DNA of 64,000 nt from Lineus longissimus (Eukaryota; Nemertea; Pilidiophora; Heteronemertea; Lineidae): the NCBI RefSeq assembly GCF_910592395.1, contig NC_088310.1, positions 19,599,501 through 19,663,500 on the forward strand, written 5' to 3'. The stretch's first letter is position 1. Each line of letters begins with the position of its first letter. A program made the translations under genes and the position numbers. The notes beneath the pieces were generated by a model. The model had not been told where the DNA came from. It was given only the letters and a program-made list of their open reading frames with translations, and did not search any database. Positions 1 to 11,600 of this stretch are shown here, in pieces.

Positions 1-230
1 CTGTCAATAAAACTTGTGCCGACAGATCCTGAAATTCTGATGAGCATTAGCACCTCAGGCTTAAAACACTGAGCAAGACATATGAGACATTTTTTAACTC
101 TGGAAACGGGCCTTGTCCAATTCCAGTGTTGATTATGGCCACTCTGTGAAACTCTTGTCCTTCTGACTGAAACTGTATCAGAGCAGCCAAGTTTGGAGTC
201 AACGCCAACATGACAACCACATGTACTCAC

Positions 231-383
231 CTGAAAATTCTATCATTTCCAGTAAAGTGACTCCTCTTCTGTGGAAAACATTTTTCTTGGTTTTGTTGCT
301 CTCCTTGTGACCTCTGGGCAAAGCATCCTCTCCAACTGTGGTATTAGGCAACACTGGGCAGCACAAAGTTAATTGTTTCATTG
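231..383 (-). CDS. Possible internal or first exon of an unrecognised gene
   Basis: On the minus strand a pyrimidine-rich acceptor ending TTTTAG precedes base 383, and a near-consensus donor CAG|GTGAGT follows base 231. Between them one frame stays open for about 50 codons. It is basic and polar (HKESNKTKKN, then FHRRGVTLLEMIEF) with a methionine at its second base triplet. A second open stretch follows a short 64-bp candidate intron (acceptor at 168-167) and runs to the window edge. I recognise no family. The splice-site quality is the main support; an intron of 64 bp would be much shorter than the others here, so the join is doubtful. It could be chance. Confidence 0.27.
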
Positions 384-1869
384 CTAAAATCAAGAAGACA
401 GCAGAATATTTGACAATTGCTAGTCTAGTTGCATCCTACATTCTCAACATCTCAATAGGAATTGTAGTACAGAAACCGTGACCATCTGGAGGCAACAGAC
501 CAGGGCCGTAATTAGCAGGGGGAGCACATATTGCCCAAGACATTGCCAAAAAAACTGTTTTCGTACAATTTTAGGACAACAATTGTTTTCCCCTTCCTCA
601 CGTTCTTAGTCCTTAATCTGTGCAGATCCCCGGCTCTTGTGCAGTACCATCATGGAGTACTGTAGTCACACTATTTCCGAGGATATTTTCGCTGCAAAAC
701 TTGCCACACCTATATATATCTTTTTGCCTCAAAATCACCTGAAAAACAGAACAGAACAGAATGCGGATTTTAGATACTTTCCAATTGCTATTCTACTGTC
801 AATTTCTGCACTGTTTACTAAGCCAATTCACGTCTTTCAGGAGATCATGAGATGAGGTGGACCAGAGCATTTGCCAAAGTCATGATGAAGAGAGAATTTC
901 GCCGAAAAATCGTTATAAATCGCCGAATTCAACCTAAAAACCAAAAGGAAAGACTTACAATAATGCACAACAAGTTCTGATCACTAGTTTTAAGTTTTCA
1001 GCAGTCAATGTGTCTAATTCATGTTCAAAAACGTCCGTGAATAATCATGAACGTACGTCGAAATGCGTGAAAGACTGAAACAATGTATTCTTCTATCGTG
1101 AAAACGGCGTCCGTCATCCGAGTTTCTATTTTCAAAATCCCTTTCATTGCACATACATCTTTTTACAATAATAGTTTCTTTAGATGTAAAATTTCGCATA
1201 GAACCTAAAGATTAGTATCATTGATGCTTATTCACAAGGATGCTGGCGGATTTGATCGGTTTTCAAGACAGACGTTTTCTCCGAGCAGCGAATCCCATTT
1301 TGCGCATTGCCAAATTTTGGCGAAAAATCCCACTAACTTCTCCGATTGCAAAATATGTTGACTAAAATCAATGTAAATGTAATCCAGTATGATCACGGAA
1401 TCATAATGAAGAAATCTGACATTAAATTTTTGTAACTTACCCAACAAATGATGTCCTTGCAGACAAAAATTAACCACGAAATGTCAAAAGTTTGCGAACT
1501 GTCTATCGTCTGCGGCCTCGTGCACGGGGTGCGGGGTCACGTGATTGTCACACACCTAACGACCCCACGACGTCTCGGGCATTAACATTTTGGGGGGTGT
1601 CAGGCCAAAAACCCATCCTCAAATGCGCTTTTGATTAACAAAAACAATTATTATCCTTAAACTGACTATACATTCTTAGTTAACTTTATTATATCTTTGG
1701 CAATATAGGCTGCAATGACCCCATTTTTTTAGTTTGAGAATTCTTTGCACCTTCCCCCCAACATTGGGCGGGTCCATTTTCTCGAATGGGAAAGCTTGGA
1801 AAACCGGCTAGGGGCCGTCTCGGATTCCATGTCTACCGCGCCGGACAACCACAAGACATAACCTGTCAT
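384..1869. other. Intergenic stretch with nothing recognised
   Basis: I see no exon with good splice sites and family similarity here. Open frames are short and AT-rich. A CACGTG palindrome lies near 1538 but without gene context it cannot be called regulatory. Confidence 0.4.
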
Positions 1870-2260
1870 AAAGAATGCGAGATTCAGGTCACATGGGGTG
1901 AACATCTGGGACTATTAGATGGACAAAGTCACATTCACCTCAAAATGGGCAAATGCTGTTAGTCACAGCCAGTGAATTCTACAGTTGTCTCTGGCATTGC
2001 TCTTGAAGACAGTGGTTGTGACTTACAACACACATGTCATAATGAAGGAGACAATCCCAATACACATATATTCTGTCCATGGGAATATAGCAGTGAATGT
2101 ATGGGATCGTCACATTCAGGTCAGAATGGGGCGGGGGAGACTCACACATTTGCTAGAGACATTCAGTCTTTGGGAATGCGAGATTCAGGTCACATAGCAA
2201 TGAACGTCGGATCATTGGGACAAAGTCACATTCAGCTTACAATAGGCGAAACAGAACAAT
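1870..2260. repeat. Degenerate direct repeats around AGATTCAGGTCACAT
   Basis: A block beginning GAATGCGAGATTCAGGTCAC occurs at about 1873 and again at about 2174, 301 bp apart. Both copies continue through a related stretch containing GACAAAGTCACATTCA. A more diverged copy with GTCACATTCAGGTCAGAATG lies between them near 2110. It reads as an old, decayed tandem repeat. The small open frames across it are by-products. Confidence 0.55.
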
Positions 2261-2460
2261 GAATATCACATTCCCCAGCGCCACATTGATCTGCTGGTAG
2301 ACACAGACAGTGTCTTCCAGCTGACCACTATCATTATTCCCCCGTGTAACATCAGTCCGTGTTTCCCATTCATTGGAGTTTTCCCTGACGAAACAACAAC
2401 CATTTGAGGCTTGATTTATTGTAGCGGAAACACTCAATGTCTTCATCAAGCCAACGCTGT

Positions 2461-2913
2461 CACATCGAGGTTGTGTATCTGCCAGGACATAAGGAGGGAA
2501 TGAAACACTATCACATCAAGGTTGTGTATCTGCCAGGACATAAGGAGGGAATGAAACACTGTCACATCAAGGTTGTGTATCTGCCAGGACATAAGGAGGG
2601 AATGAAACACTGTCACATCGAGGTTGTGTATCTGCCAGGACATAAGGAGGGAATGAAACACTGTCACATCAAGGTTGTGTATCTGCCAGGACATCAGGAG
2701 GGAATGAAACACTGTCACATCGAGGTTGTGTATCTGCCAGGACATCAGGAGGGAATGAAACACTGTCACATCGAGGTTGTGTATCTGCCAGGACATAAGG
2801 AGGGAATGAAACACTGTCACATCAAGGTTGTGTATCTGCCAGGACATCAGGAGGGAATGAAACACTGTCACATCGAGGTTGTGTATCTGCCAGGACATAA
2901 GGAGGGAATGAAT
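2461..2913. repeat. 51-bp minisatellite, about nine copies
   Basis: Units start with CACATC at 2461, 2512, 2563, 2614, 2665, 2716, 2767, 2818 and 2869, an exact 51-bp period. Variation is limited to a few sites (for example CATCGAGG/CATCAAGG and CATAAGG/CATCAGG). Because 51 is a multiple of three, the array is open in at least one frame on each strand: a 17-residue repeat containing VVYLPGHKEG on plus, and one containing MSWQIHNLDV on minus. No splice context or recognised domain supports translation. Near-identity of units indicates recent expansion or homogenisation. Confidence 0.93.
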
Positions 2914-3244
2914 AAAAAAGTTTTCAATTCAGTTATACATCCTTTCTTTATTCCCAAAACCTCAGACATAAATTACCCACACAGTGGCAAAGTCAAAACA
3001 AAGCACATCATAGTAAACAGAGATCAAAAGTTCATGAATCTTCTACAACCAGACAGTCACTCTACCAATAATCATATTGATGATGTTATACAAAATGAAA
3101 GATATATTGGGTTCAAACTTTTGATATTTATTACCAATAAAGATAGTGCCAAGAGTCCAAAATGAAATTGGCATTTGTTTGATAAAGTTTGTTATTAGAT
3201 TTGTTATTTGTTATTAAAGTGGTTCAATAAAAGCTTAGGGACAA

Positions 3245-3562
3245 TTATAGCCCATGATAATAATGCGTCTTATATAGCGCAGTATCCAGGCCGTTTGCCC
3301 GCTCAAAGCGCTTTACATTATTACCCCGGTCTCTCCTGAAACCTTTCAGTAGAACTCAGAAAGGCTGCCGTCAATTCAGCGCACTAGCTGATCATTCCAC
3401 CCTGTACCCATTTATACACCTGGGTGGAGAGAAGCAACTGCAGGGTTAAGTGTCTTGCCCAGGGACACTGAAACCAGTATTGTGGTTCTAACCGGAGTCG
3501 AACCCACGACCTTTCGGTTATGAGTCCGGCGCTCTAACCATTACTCCACTGATTCCCCCATA
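3245..3562 (-). mobile_element. tRNA-derived SINE
   Basis: Read on the minus strand from about 3562, the element starts with a tRNA-like head. It has a box-A-like TGGTTAGAGCGC and a box-B GGTTCGACTCC, separated as in a tRNA with an anticodon-like CTCATAA loop. The body contains GTGTATAAATGGGTAC and a CTGAAAG-type segment shared with elements near 8.9 kb and 16.7 kb. Its tail carries AAAGCGCTTTGAGCGG and GCGCTATATAAG. This architecture (pol III head, conserved core, separate tail) is that of a SINE. It is the fullest tRNA-like copy in the window. Confidence 0.8.
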
Positions 3563-3586
3563 GAGCATACAAAACACCTGACAGCA

Positions 3587-3724
3587 GCCCTGTTGTTCAA
3601 AGCAAGTTTTGTCACTAATGCTGGTGTGAACTTAATTTGGTGTTAAGTCAAAGGGCTTAACTGAAGGAGATAAAGCCAAATTAACGCTAGCGATAGTGAC
3701 AAAAGTCTTTTTGAACAACTGGGC
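3587..3724. mobile_element. MITE-like element with about 48-bp terminal inverted repeats
   Basis: The left end begins GCCCTGTTGTTCAAA and the right end is its imperfect reverse complement, TTTGAACAACTGGGC. The inverted similarity continues inward through TTTTGTCACTA and TTAATTTGG. The element is about 138 bp with no coding capacity. A second copy lies at 56312-56452 and a decayed one near 22774-22845. No clear target duplication was seen, so the exact ends are inferred. Confidence 0.75.
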
Positions 3725-5641
3725 AGAAATTGTACCACCTTATCTTACATGTACTAACTAAGATGCTGTTTGAAAAGGTGGCATAAGATTTGTTCTTACA
3801 AGTCAATGTTTTCTGCTGATGAATTTAGTTTTGCCAATATATATCTGTACCTCATATCTTGGAATATAACAATTCCCAATAACTTAATACAGCCTGAACA
3901 TATATCAATCTGATCAGATGGAAATAGATTGTGAATATATAAATGTCTTACAAATGAAAGCATGCTGAGCAAAATACAGTGTTGATTGTTGAACCTCCCA
4001 TCACCAAGCACTGGTTAAAACAAAGAAAACTTATGTAAATTGCTTGTTTGAGGGACACCATGATAATGACCATGTGTATCATAACACAAGAACAGACACG
4101 AGACAGAATGGAATGTACAAGAAAAAGGCAGTCAAAAATCCAAGGTGGAATGAGCCTATGCAGTGGTCATGGTAAACCCTGTATCCTCCACTCAGGATTA
4201 AACACTAATTTAGTGAATTATGCATGTATGAAGACCAAGTAGGTTTTAAGACCAGGTCTTTATACATACTTGTCATAATCAATCATATTCACACTCAAAG
4301 TCAACATTAATTATCGCAGAGAATATTCATATTTCCATCTATTTAGGTTAACCAAGAAAATCACTCACTTAATGTCAACTTTATTGCAAAAACCAGTTAC
4401 GGTAGAAAAGTTGTGTTTACTCGAAAAGAGCTGAAGTGGATTTAGCGGGTTATGCTTCTGAACTCTTCATTCATGGCGGTACACCATAATTTATACATCT
4501 CGCAAACCTTTTGTAATTTAAACAATTCGTACCCCCTGCACTCTTTCTCAACCAACCAACAATCAAATGAAATTGATAGCACCAATATAATTTATAGTAA
4601 TATATCATCAGCTGCATAACTTCCCCGAACCTTGGTCCCAACACAAAGCTGTCCCTGGGATAAAAAAAAAACCTTGAGGAGCTAACTTCATCCAAAAATA
4701 CTGCTTTATTGTTCCGAAAGGGGAATCATTTTCCGGTCAAGTTTTTTTTCATAGTATTTGCACATGCTTGTAATGATAAACATGAGACATCAGTCATATT
4801 ATTTTGGCCAGAACAATACAGTACAACCCTATCAGCATACATTAAGGTTCAAGAAAACATTATGAACATCCACAGTCTATATTGATGTCTAGTCTCCAAA
4901 TCTCAATCCTAATTCTTAGGATCGACATTGACCCCACTCTCTCTCTATGTCCTTCTTTATTTTCTACAGAGATTCCTCTTGATTAGTACCGACTCCAATC
5001 TCTCTCCAAACCCTTCTGTATTTTCTACAAATATTCCTCTTGATCAGTAGTACCAAGTAAAGATAATGACTATCTATTTTACCACAGTACCCACCCCAGT
5101 ACAAATAGGGTTGTCGGAAGAACATTGGTTTTTCACCTGGCAATAATTATGAAAATCCAGACGGTGGGGAAGACACCAGTGATACAGGTACACTAATTAT
5201 TATGACTTGTAACTGTAATGAAAAAATAGCATTTCATATTATACTCAAGATGCCAGACTCCCCATCTCAAGTAGTCTCCGTTTTATCAGTTGTAACAAAC
5301 AACAGTCAGCCACTCATCCCCAGTGAAATCTCACTGCTGGTCGTTTTCACAGACTACTAAATTTTTCAAAATTTTATTTTTGTCTTGGCAGATTTCAGAA
5401 TTTCAACTATCAAAATTAGATAATACTTTTTACACTTTTTAAAGACTACACGTACATTCTTCAAAGCGAAATCTTCTGCCTTTACTTATGCAGGACCACA
5501 CAGACCATGACTATTGCCAAACTGATTCGGACTGACCATGCATTTGACTAGAAGAGATTTTATACCAAGTGGAAGTAATTTGATGGAAGCCTTCACCACA
5601 ACAAAGCTTGTGACTCAAAATAAACTATGTATCATCTGCTC
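3725..5641. other. GCC1 3' flank; nothing else recognised
   Basis: This is non-coding sequence downstream of the GCC1 stop, which reads on the minus strand. A TTTATT at about 5373 on plus (AATAAA on minus) is a candidate GCC1 polyadenylation signal, giving a 3' UTR of roughly 270 bases. Other TTTATT words further left would also be possible. No further exon was seen. Confidence 0.4.
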
Positions 5642-8600
5642 TTATAAGCGTGTCGTCGTCTGCTGTTGCGGTTGACCTTTCGGTGGCGAGTAACCCCACC
5701 AGCTGTTCATCATTTGCAGAACTGCTGTCTTTTCCTTCGGGCTAAATTGAAGTATCGTCGCAATGGCATTCAACATTTGTTTTCTACCAACGGAATCACT
5801 ACATATCATGTACTGATACACAACGTTTTTCAAATATTCTAGATTGGCACTTTCACGATTTTTATTGCGCTCATGTTTGCGTATTTCCTCGCGTAACGAG
5901 TCGATCTGCTCTTGGTAGCTCTCCTCCTTTGTGGCTGTCATCTGCTGCAGATCTCTCAAGGCCGACTCAAGGTCACGCTTCTGCTTCCGTAACGTATTCA
6001 CCTCAACATTCTTCCGCGCCTGCTCATGAGCGAAATGCAACAGCGCGCCATCAGGCTGCACACCAGACGACATTGTCAATTTCTGAATTAAACTGTTCAC
6101 TACTTCTTCTTCGGTACCTAGACCACCATCGCGACTCTCCTGACTATCCGTCGACCTTGACCTCTGCAATATTGCAGCAGAATAACTATCCCCACTCAGA
6201 CTCTTGACAGGGCTGCCCATTTTCAACATTTCTATCTCCTTATCTTTCTCGACCAAAAGAGCTATTGTCCGATCACGGTGCTTGTGGAGCTGCTGTTCAA
6301 GAGCCGACGCACGTTTCTTATATTCCGTTTCAGCATTGCTAAGTTCATCTTGATGCTTCTCCTGCATGCGCGTGATGGATTTGCGCATATCCTCGACGAT
6401 CGTCTGGTGCTTGGTCTCCTCTTCTTCCATCTGATATCGCAGCAACTTCACACGATCTTTCAGTTCACCGTTCTGTTTCTTGACGCCATCTACCTCTTTA
6501 GTAGTTGTCAAGTCCTGAAACAGCAAGCAACCAGGTTTAGAAAAGTTAATGAAATGAACATTTTCCTAATCAGAAGAATATTTGCAAGCCAAATCTGCAT
6601 GCATTTACAACACAATATTGCTCACATCAGAAATATGCCATGTGTATTATGAAATTGAGAATTAATCAATAAAGCCAATCAATTTGTTTCCCAGGACAAG
6701 CTGTCACCAGGACTGTGCACAGGACATAAACTGGCCTTTTCATGTCTCCAGTTGCATGATGCAGCCCAGTATCATTTGAATGTCCTTGCGAGAAATCCTG
6801 GGGTCATCACATGCACGATGGAATGCCATAGCTGGTACCAATGTTCTCCGCAACCAATGTTTGTCACGTGGGCCAACAGGCCAAAAGTATATTATTTCTT
6901 ACATTTACCATTTACTACCAGAAGAAATAAAACTTAGAGGAGACCAGACCATAATCTACAACCAGACCATCATCTTTGAAGCGGTAAGCTGAGGAAAACT
7001 TCAACTTCAACCTCAACTAAATATAAGCTTACCACCTAACCAAAAGAAAACTGTGTGGAGAAGAGTGAGTGCTTATAGCCATTACATTTGAGGTTATTTA
7101 CTGGTATCTGAATATGGCCGGGACCAGTAAGCTTGTTTTGTTGTTTACCTTTGAGCTTTTATTCTTGAGCACTGATTGAGCTCGGAGTTTGTATCTCTCA
7201 AACTCCTCTTTGAGTTGCAGCAGTTCCTCTCGACATCGTTTATGAGGCTCTTCATCCTCATCTTCCGCACTTGCATGTGCCTTCAGTAACTCTGCAAAGA
7301 CAGGTGAGGATGGTAATTAGTTTTGTGTTAGAAGGACATGATCAGGGACAGGGGAACCAAATATAAGGCTTGTTTCTTGCCACAGCCTGAAATTCAAACA
7401 ATTGACAATTGTGACAGGGACTTGCTCAACTCTGAAAAAAATATTCATGGAATTACAAGCCCTGCAAATTGGTCTTGATATAACCATTAGCTCAGCAGTT
7501 TGTGAATCATTGATGTTCACAATTTCACCCCCTCTCACAAATTCTGAAAATACTGGGATAAAAATTAGGGAATTGTTATATTTTGGGGAGAGAGTCTAAC
7601 AGTAAAGAGTCCAGGATAAGCTACATTCACCAGCGAGACTTAATTTGAATTCAGCTTAAGTAGTTGCCATTCCCTTTCAGTTCTTGACCTCTTGTTAAAG
7701 ATTAAGGCCAAAAAACCCTCCTTTAAGCCCAATTTTAAAAAGAATTAAGGAATCATTTAAAATAATTTCTTCTTTTTTCTTTTTCTTTAATTAAGTTTTA
7801 AAGCGGTGCCAACTCTAAGACTCCTGAATAGCATTCATCTGATCCCTAATGAAATCAAACTTCACAACATTGCACATATCAGGGGAATCCTCTTAAAAGT
7901 AACCCATAGCTATGATTGCCAAATCAGCCGTGTCCATCTACCTTTGAAAACATAACCACTTGATAGGCGAGCTAATTCCAACCCTCTTCAGTTCGACAAT
8001 AGTAAAACAGGCTTATGAAGGACAACTTAGGAAGGCTTCCAGGAGAAGCACTCTTAATTCAATTCCACCGAATTTTACAAAGTTAACAAATGTATTGAAA
8101 ATAAATTAAAAGGAAAATAAACTGCAGGAAGCTTTGAAAACTACTTTGCTGTTAAATTGGTCTAAATTAAAACAAGATGAAGCCACACTGACCATTGCTT
8201 TGAAAACTACTTTGCTGTTAATTTGGTCTAAATTAAAACAAGATGAAGCCACACTGACCATTGCTTGTGGAATGCAAGGTTTTTCAACTTGCTTATGTAT
8301 CCAAACACTCATTGCCAGATACTTAAAAGCCAAGTTTAGTCAATTTATTGCTCAACTTGGTTGTGGTTAGCAGCCAAGTATAATAAACAAGAGAAAGCGA
8401 TTTGTTGAGTAAGTGTGTCCTAGACTAGGACAATTAGCACTCAAGAAGCCAAAGATTAAAAGTTTTTGGGAAAATTTTACAGGGTAAATATTTTATCGAA
8501 AGGTGCCAAAAGTCACTTAATGATGCCTTCTTAACATGTTTGTAGATTTGTTTAGATTTATTTTCTCTTACAGTACACACTGGCATAATACCCAGAGGCC

Positions 8601-11600
8601 CTTTAATCCGAGGCACCAGGTAATTTGCAATTAGGATATTGACTGGAACATACCCTGAAATAGTATGAAGCCAGTCCTTGTCAGTAACCACAGGTAACAA
8701 AATATTGAAACTTTGGTGGCCCAAGTATGTAGCAAAACAAAAATACGGCCGCTTTCAATCAGAAAAATATTAGTTAAAAAAACTAATAATCATTAGGATT
8801 TCTCACAGATGCTGTGATAGCAAGAGAAACTGATATAACCTGTCCTTATGTTATTAACAAACAGTTAAAAAAACTTGGGTGAATAGTCTGATATCAACTG
8901 ACAACGGTAGATTCGACTACACTATCCTGAAAGCTTTCAGTAGAACTCGGATGAGTAGCTCAATCTATAATATCAGCACTATAACCAGAGCGTTTCCGAT
9001 CTGTACCCATTTATACACCACGGTAGATTAAGGCATAGGCAAAGAGCCCTGCTTCCAGTTTTTGTTGTCTATTCAGAGTCATGAAACTCACCAAAGGAAG
9101 CCTCAAGATATGCCGTACCGACAATATCCTCCCGCTCTGGTGCGTCTGCCACAACATCTACAAGCTCGCCAATCAGATCAGACAATTCCTCCTTGGACAT
9201 CCCATCGATATCGAGATTCTCCAAGCTCACAAACTGACCCGATGAGAACTCGATCTCCCGATTGCTGATGTCACTGATCAGGGACTCATTGAGCATGTTC
9301 AGGGCGCCAGGGTCCCCAGACGTTTCATGGTAGGTATGAATTTCACTGATCTGACACTCCCTGGCCACATAATCTACATCTAGCCGGCAATCCTCAGTAA
9401 ACTGGGGAAGGAGCGAGATACTTTTTTCATTGCCCTTCTCAAGGATTTTCTGATCCACTTCTGTTCCACTATCAGTTGAGTTTTGAGTGGTCAATACTTT
9501 GATATCAGTCCCTTCTTCATCACTTTCAAAACTTTCTCCAAATCCGCTATCGTTAGTTTTGCATGAATACTTCCTCTGTGTTGCTGCCTCATCCATATCT
9601 AAATCGCTGTAACCACTTGTCGTATCAGGTGATGAACAATTGCTTTTTCCATCAACATCCTTGGACAATTTCGGTCCAGTGCTGTGCCTGATCTCTGGAC
9701 AGAATCCCATATGATGCACTGAGGCAACCTCATCACAGTGCTTGCAATGACCGTTGCTATTCCGGATGACGCAAAGTCCACGGAAATCAACCTGGGGTCC
9801 ATGGCCTGTATTTTCCAGGACGTGGCCAGCACATTCATCAACACAGTGACTGATCTCTGTGGTTGCACCATCAACCAACGTTGAGAGACATGCCTCTGAA
9901 TTGCCAGGGAATTCACTGGAAGTTGGAATTTTCTCATCTTTCAATTGAAGTTTTTTCTTATCAAATGTGGAAGATACCGAGCTGTCTTTGACATCGTCAA
10001 TAGAATCAATGAATTTCAGGTCGCTATCTTCACCCCAACTGGGGCCATCATCACTGGAACTCGGAGGAGGACTTCTGTCTTCCTCAGGAAAAGCCTCAGG
10101 GACTTCGAAAGAAATTCGTCCAATTTTCAAAACTCTTGCAGCTTTTGTTTCCAAGTCGTTGCTGCAGACAATTATTGTCTGTTCAGTTTTTACATCAGTG
10201 TCAGATGCATTTTCTACATCATTGCTACATGAAGTTTCTGTCTCTTTGCTACATACGGTTTGAGTGTCTTTGCTACAGGCCATCCCACCATCAGTCCTCT
10301 CCCTGTTCAGTTCATCAGCTCTCAGTGAAGACACGGAAGACTCTGATTTATGCCTTTCTTTCTCCATGCTGCTCCAATTCGAACGGAAGTTTATTTCACT
10401 GTTGCGCCTGGTTCTAATAATGCGGTTTAGTCGATCATCCACGAGTGAAAAATCTAAAGACTTGGAAATATCGAAAATGGATGGAATTCGTTCCATCTTA
10501 ATATCCTAAACGAAAGTCACCATAGATGGAAAAAACTAACAACTTGAGAAAATATACTCCCAATATAGTCCTTGCACAATTGAAGAGAGGAGACCCTCAC
10601 TCCTAACTATATGAAAACACCAAGGAGAAAGTTTGGTCAAGGTTTATCAAATGGTGCTGTTACACCAACTGATAATATCTGAGAAAAATCACTGAACAAC
10701 CATTCTAACCCGACAGCCTAAACCATTTAAAAAACCAGGCAACCAATCAAAACACAGCCATAGAAAACGTCACAATAACATTACATAACACCATGTAGAT
10801 AGACTTTGTAGAATTATGTCCGAGAAGGTTGGACATGAAAACGGACTTAATTGTTGCCAAATTAACAAATCACCGAGTTGTTTAGGAGTACCTGTCTTGT
10901 TTAATTAGTTGGTTAAATTAAAATATTGGTTTTGTATGATCAACTGGTAAATAAGTAGGATAACAGTAGAAGACTGGCCCATTCATGTCATCCAACTTGC
11001 TGTAAGCCGACTGAGGTCATAGACATAGTTGAAATGTTTGGAAGTTTCTAGCAGGTGTTTACGGGGTACTTATATAAACAATGCAGTTCATCCCAGATTA
11101 TTGTATTTAAACCTCTACCACTAGACAAGACCTATGGCACATAAAATGGGAATAACAATAAGTAACTTCATTCACTGCAAGAGAGATTCAGAAAAAAACT
11201 GGCACTTTGAATTGTTGACCCCCTGGATCTGACTGAAACTTTCAGTGATGGTTGACTTCAGTCACTAAAGCTATTTGTTTGCTTCCTTTTGCGTTTGGTA
11301 AGCTAGAAGATATTACATAGAAGGTATAGACATCTTTGGGGTAAAAAATGAACTAAAAGTGGTAAAAACCATACATGTTTGGTAGCTACAACCTGTGTAA
11401 AATCAGTCAAGTGACCATTTCCTCGACCCTGACTTATAGAGACACATTACTTTTCACCAAATTACAGACACACCAGTAAGTACTAAAACACATCCTACCT
11501 TCAACATTAATAGGTCTCTCAGATCTTTCATTTGCCAGTTTCAGCAACCCCTTCACTTTCATCATCTTATCGACCAACGCCTGAATGTCCAAATTACTAT

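Noticed and set aside
2446-2898. 150-codon minus-strand frame through the 51-bp minisatellite
   Set aside because: It exists only because the repeat period is a multiple of three; no splice sites or family support.
3480-3562. Functional tRNA gene on the minus strand
   Set aside because: Boxes A and B are present, but the acceptor stem does not close and the sequence continues into a SINE body, so it is the SINE head.
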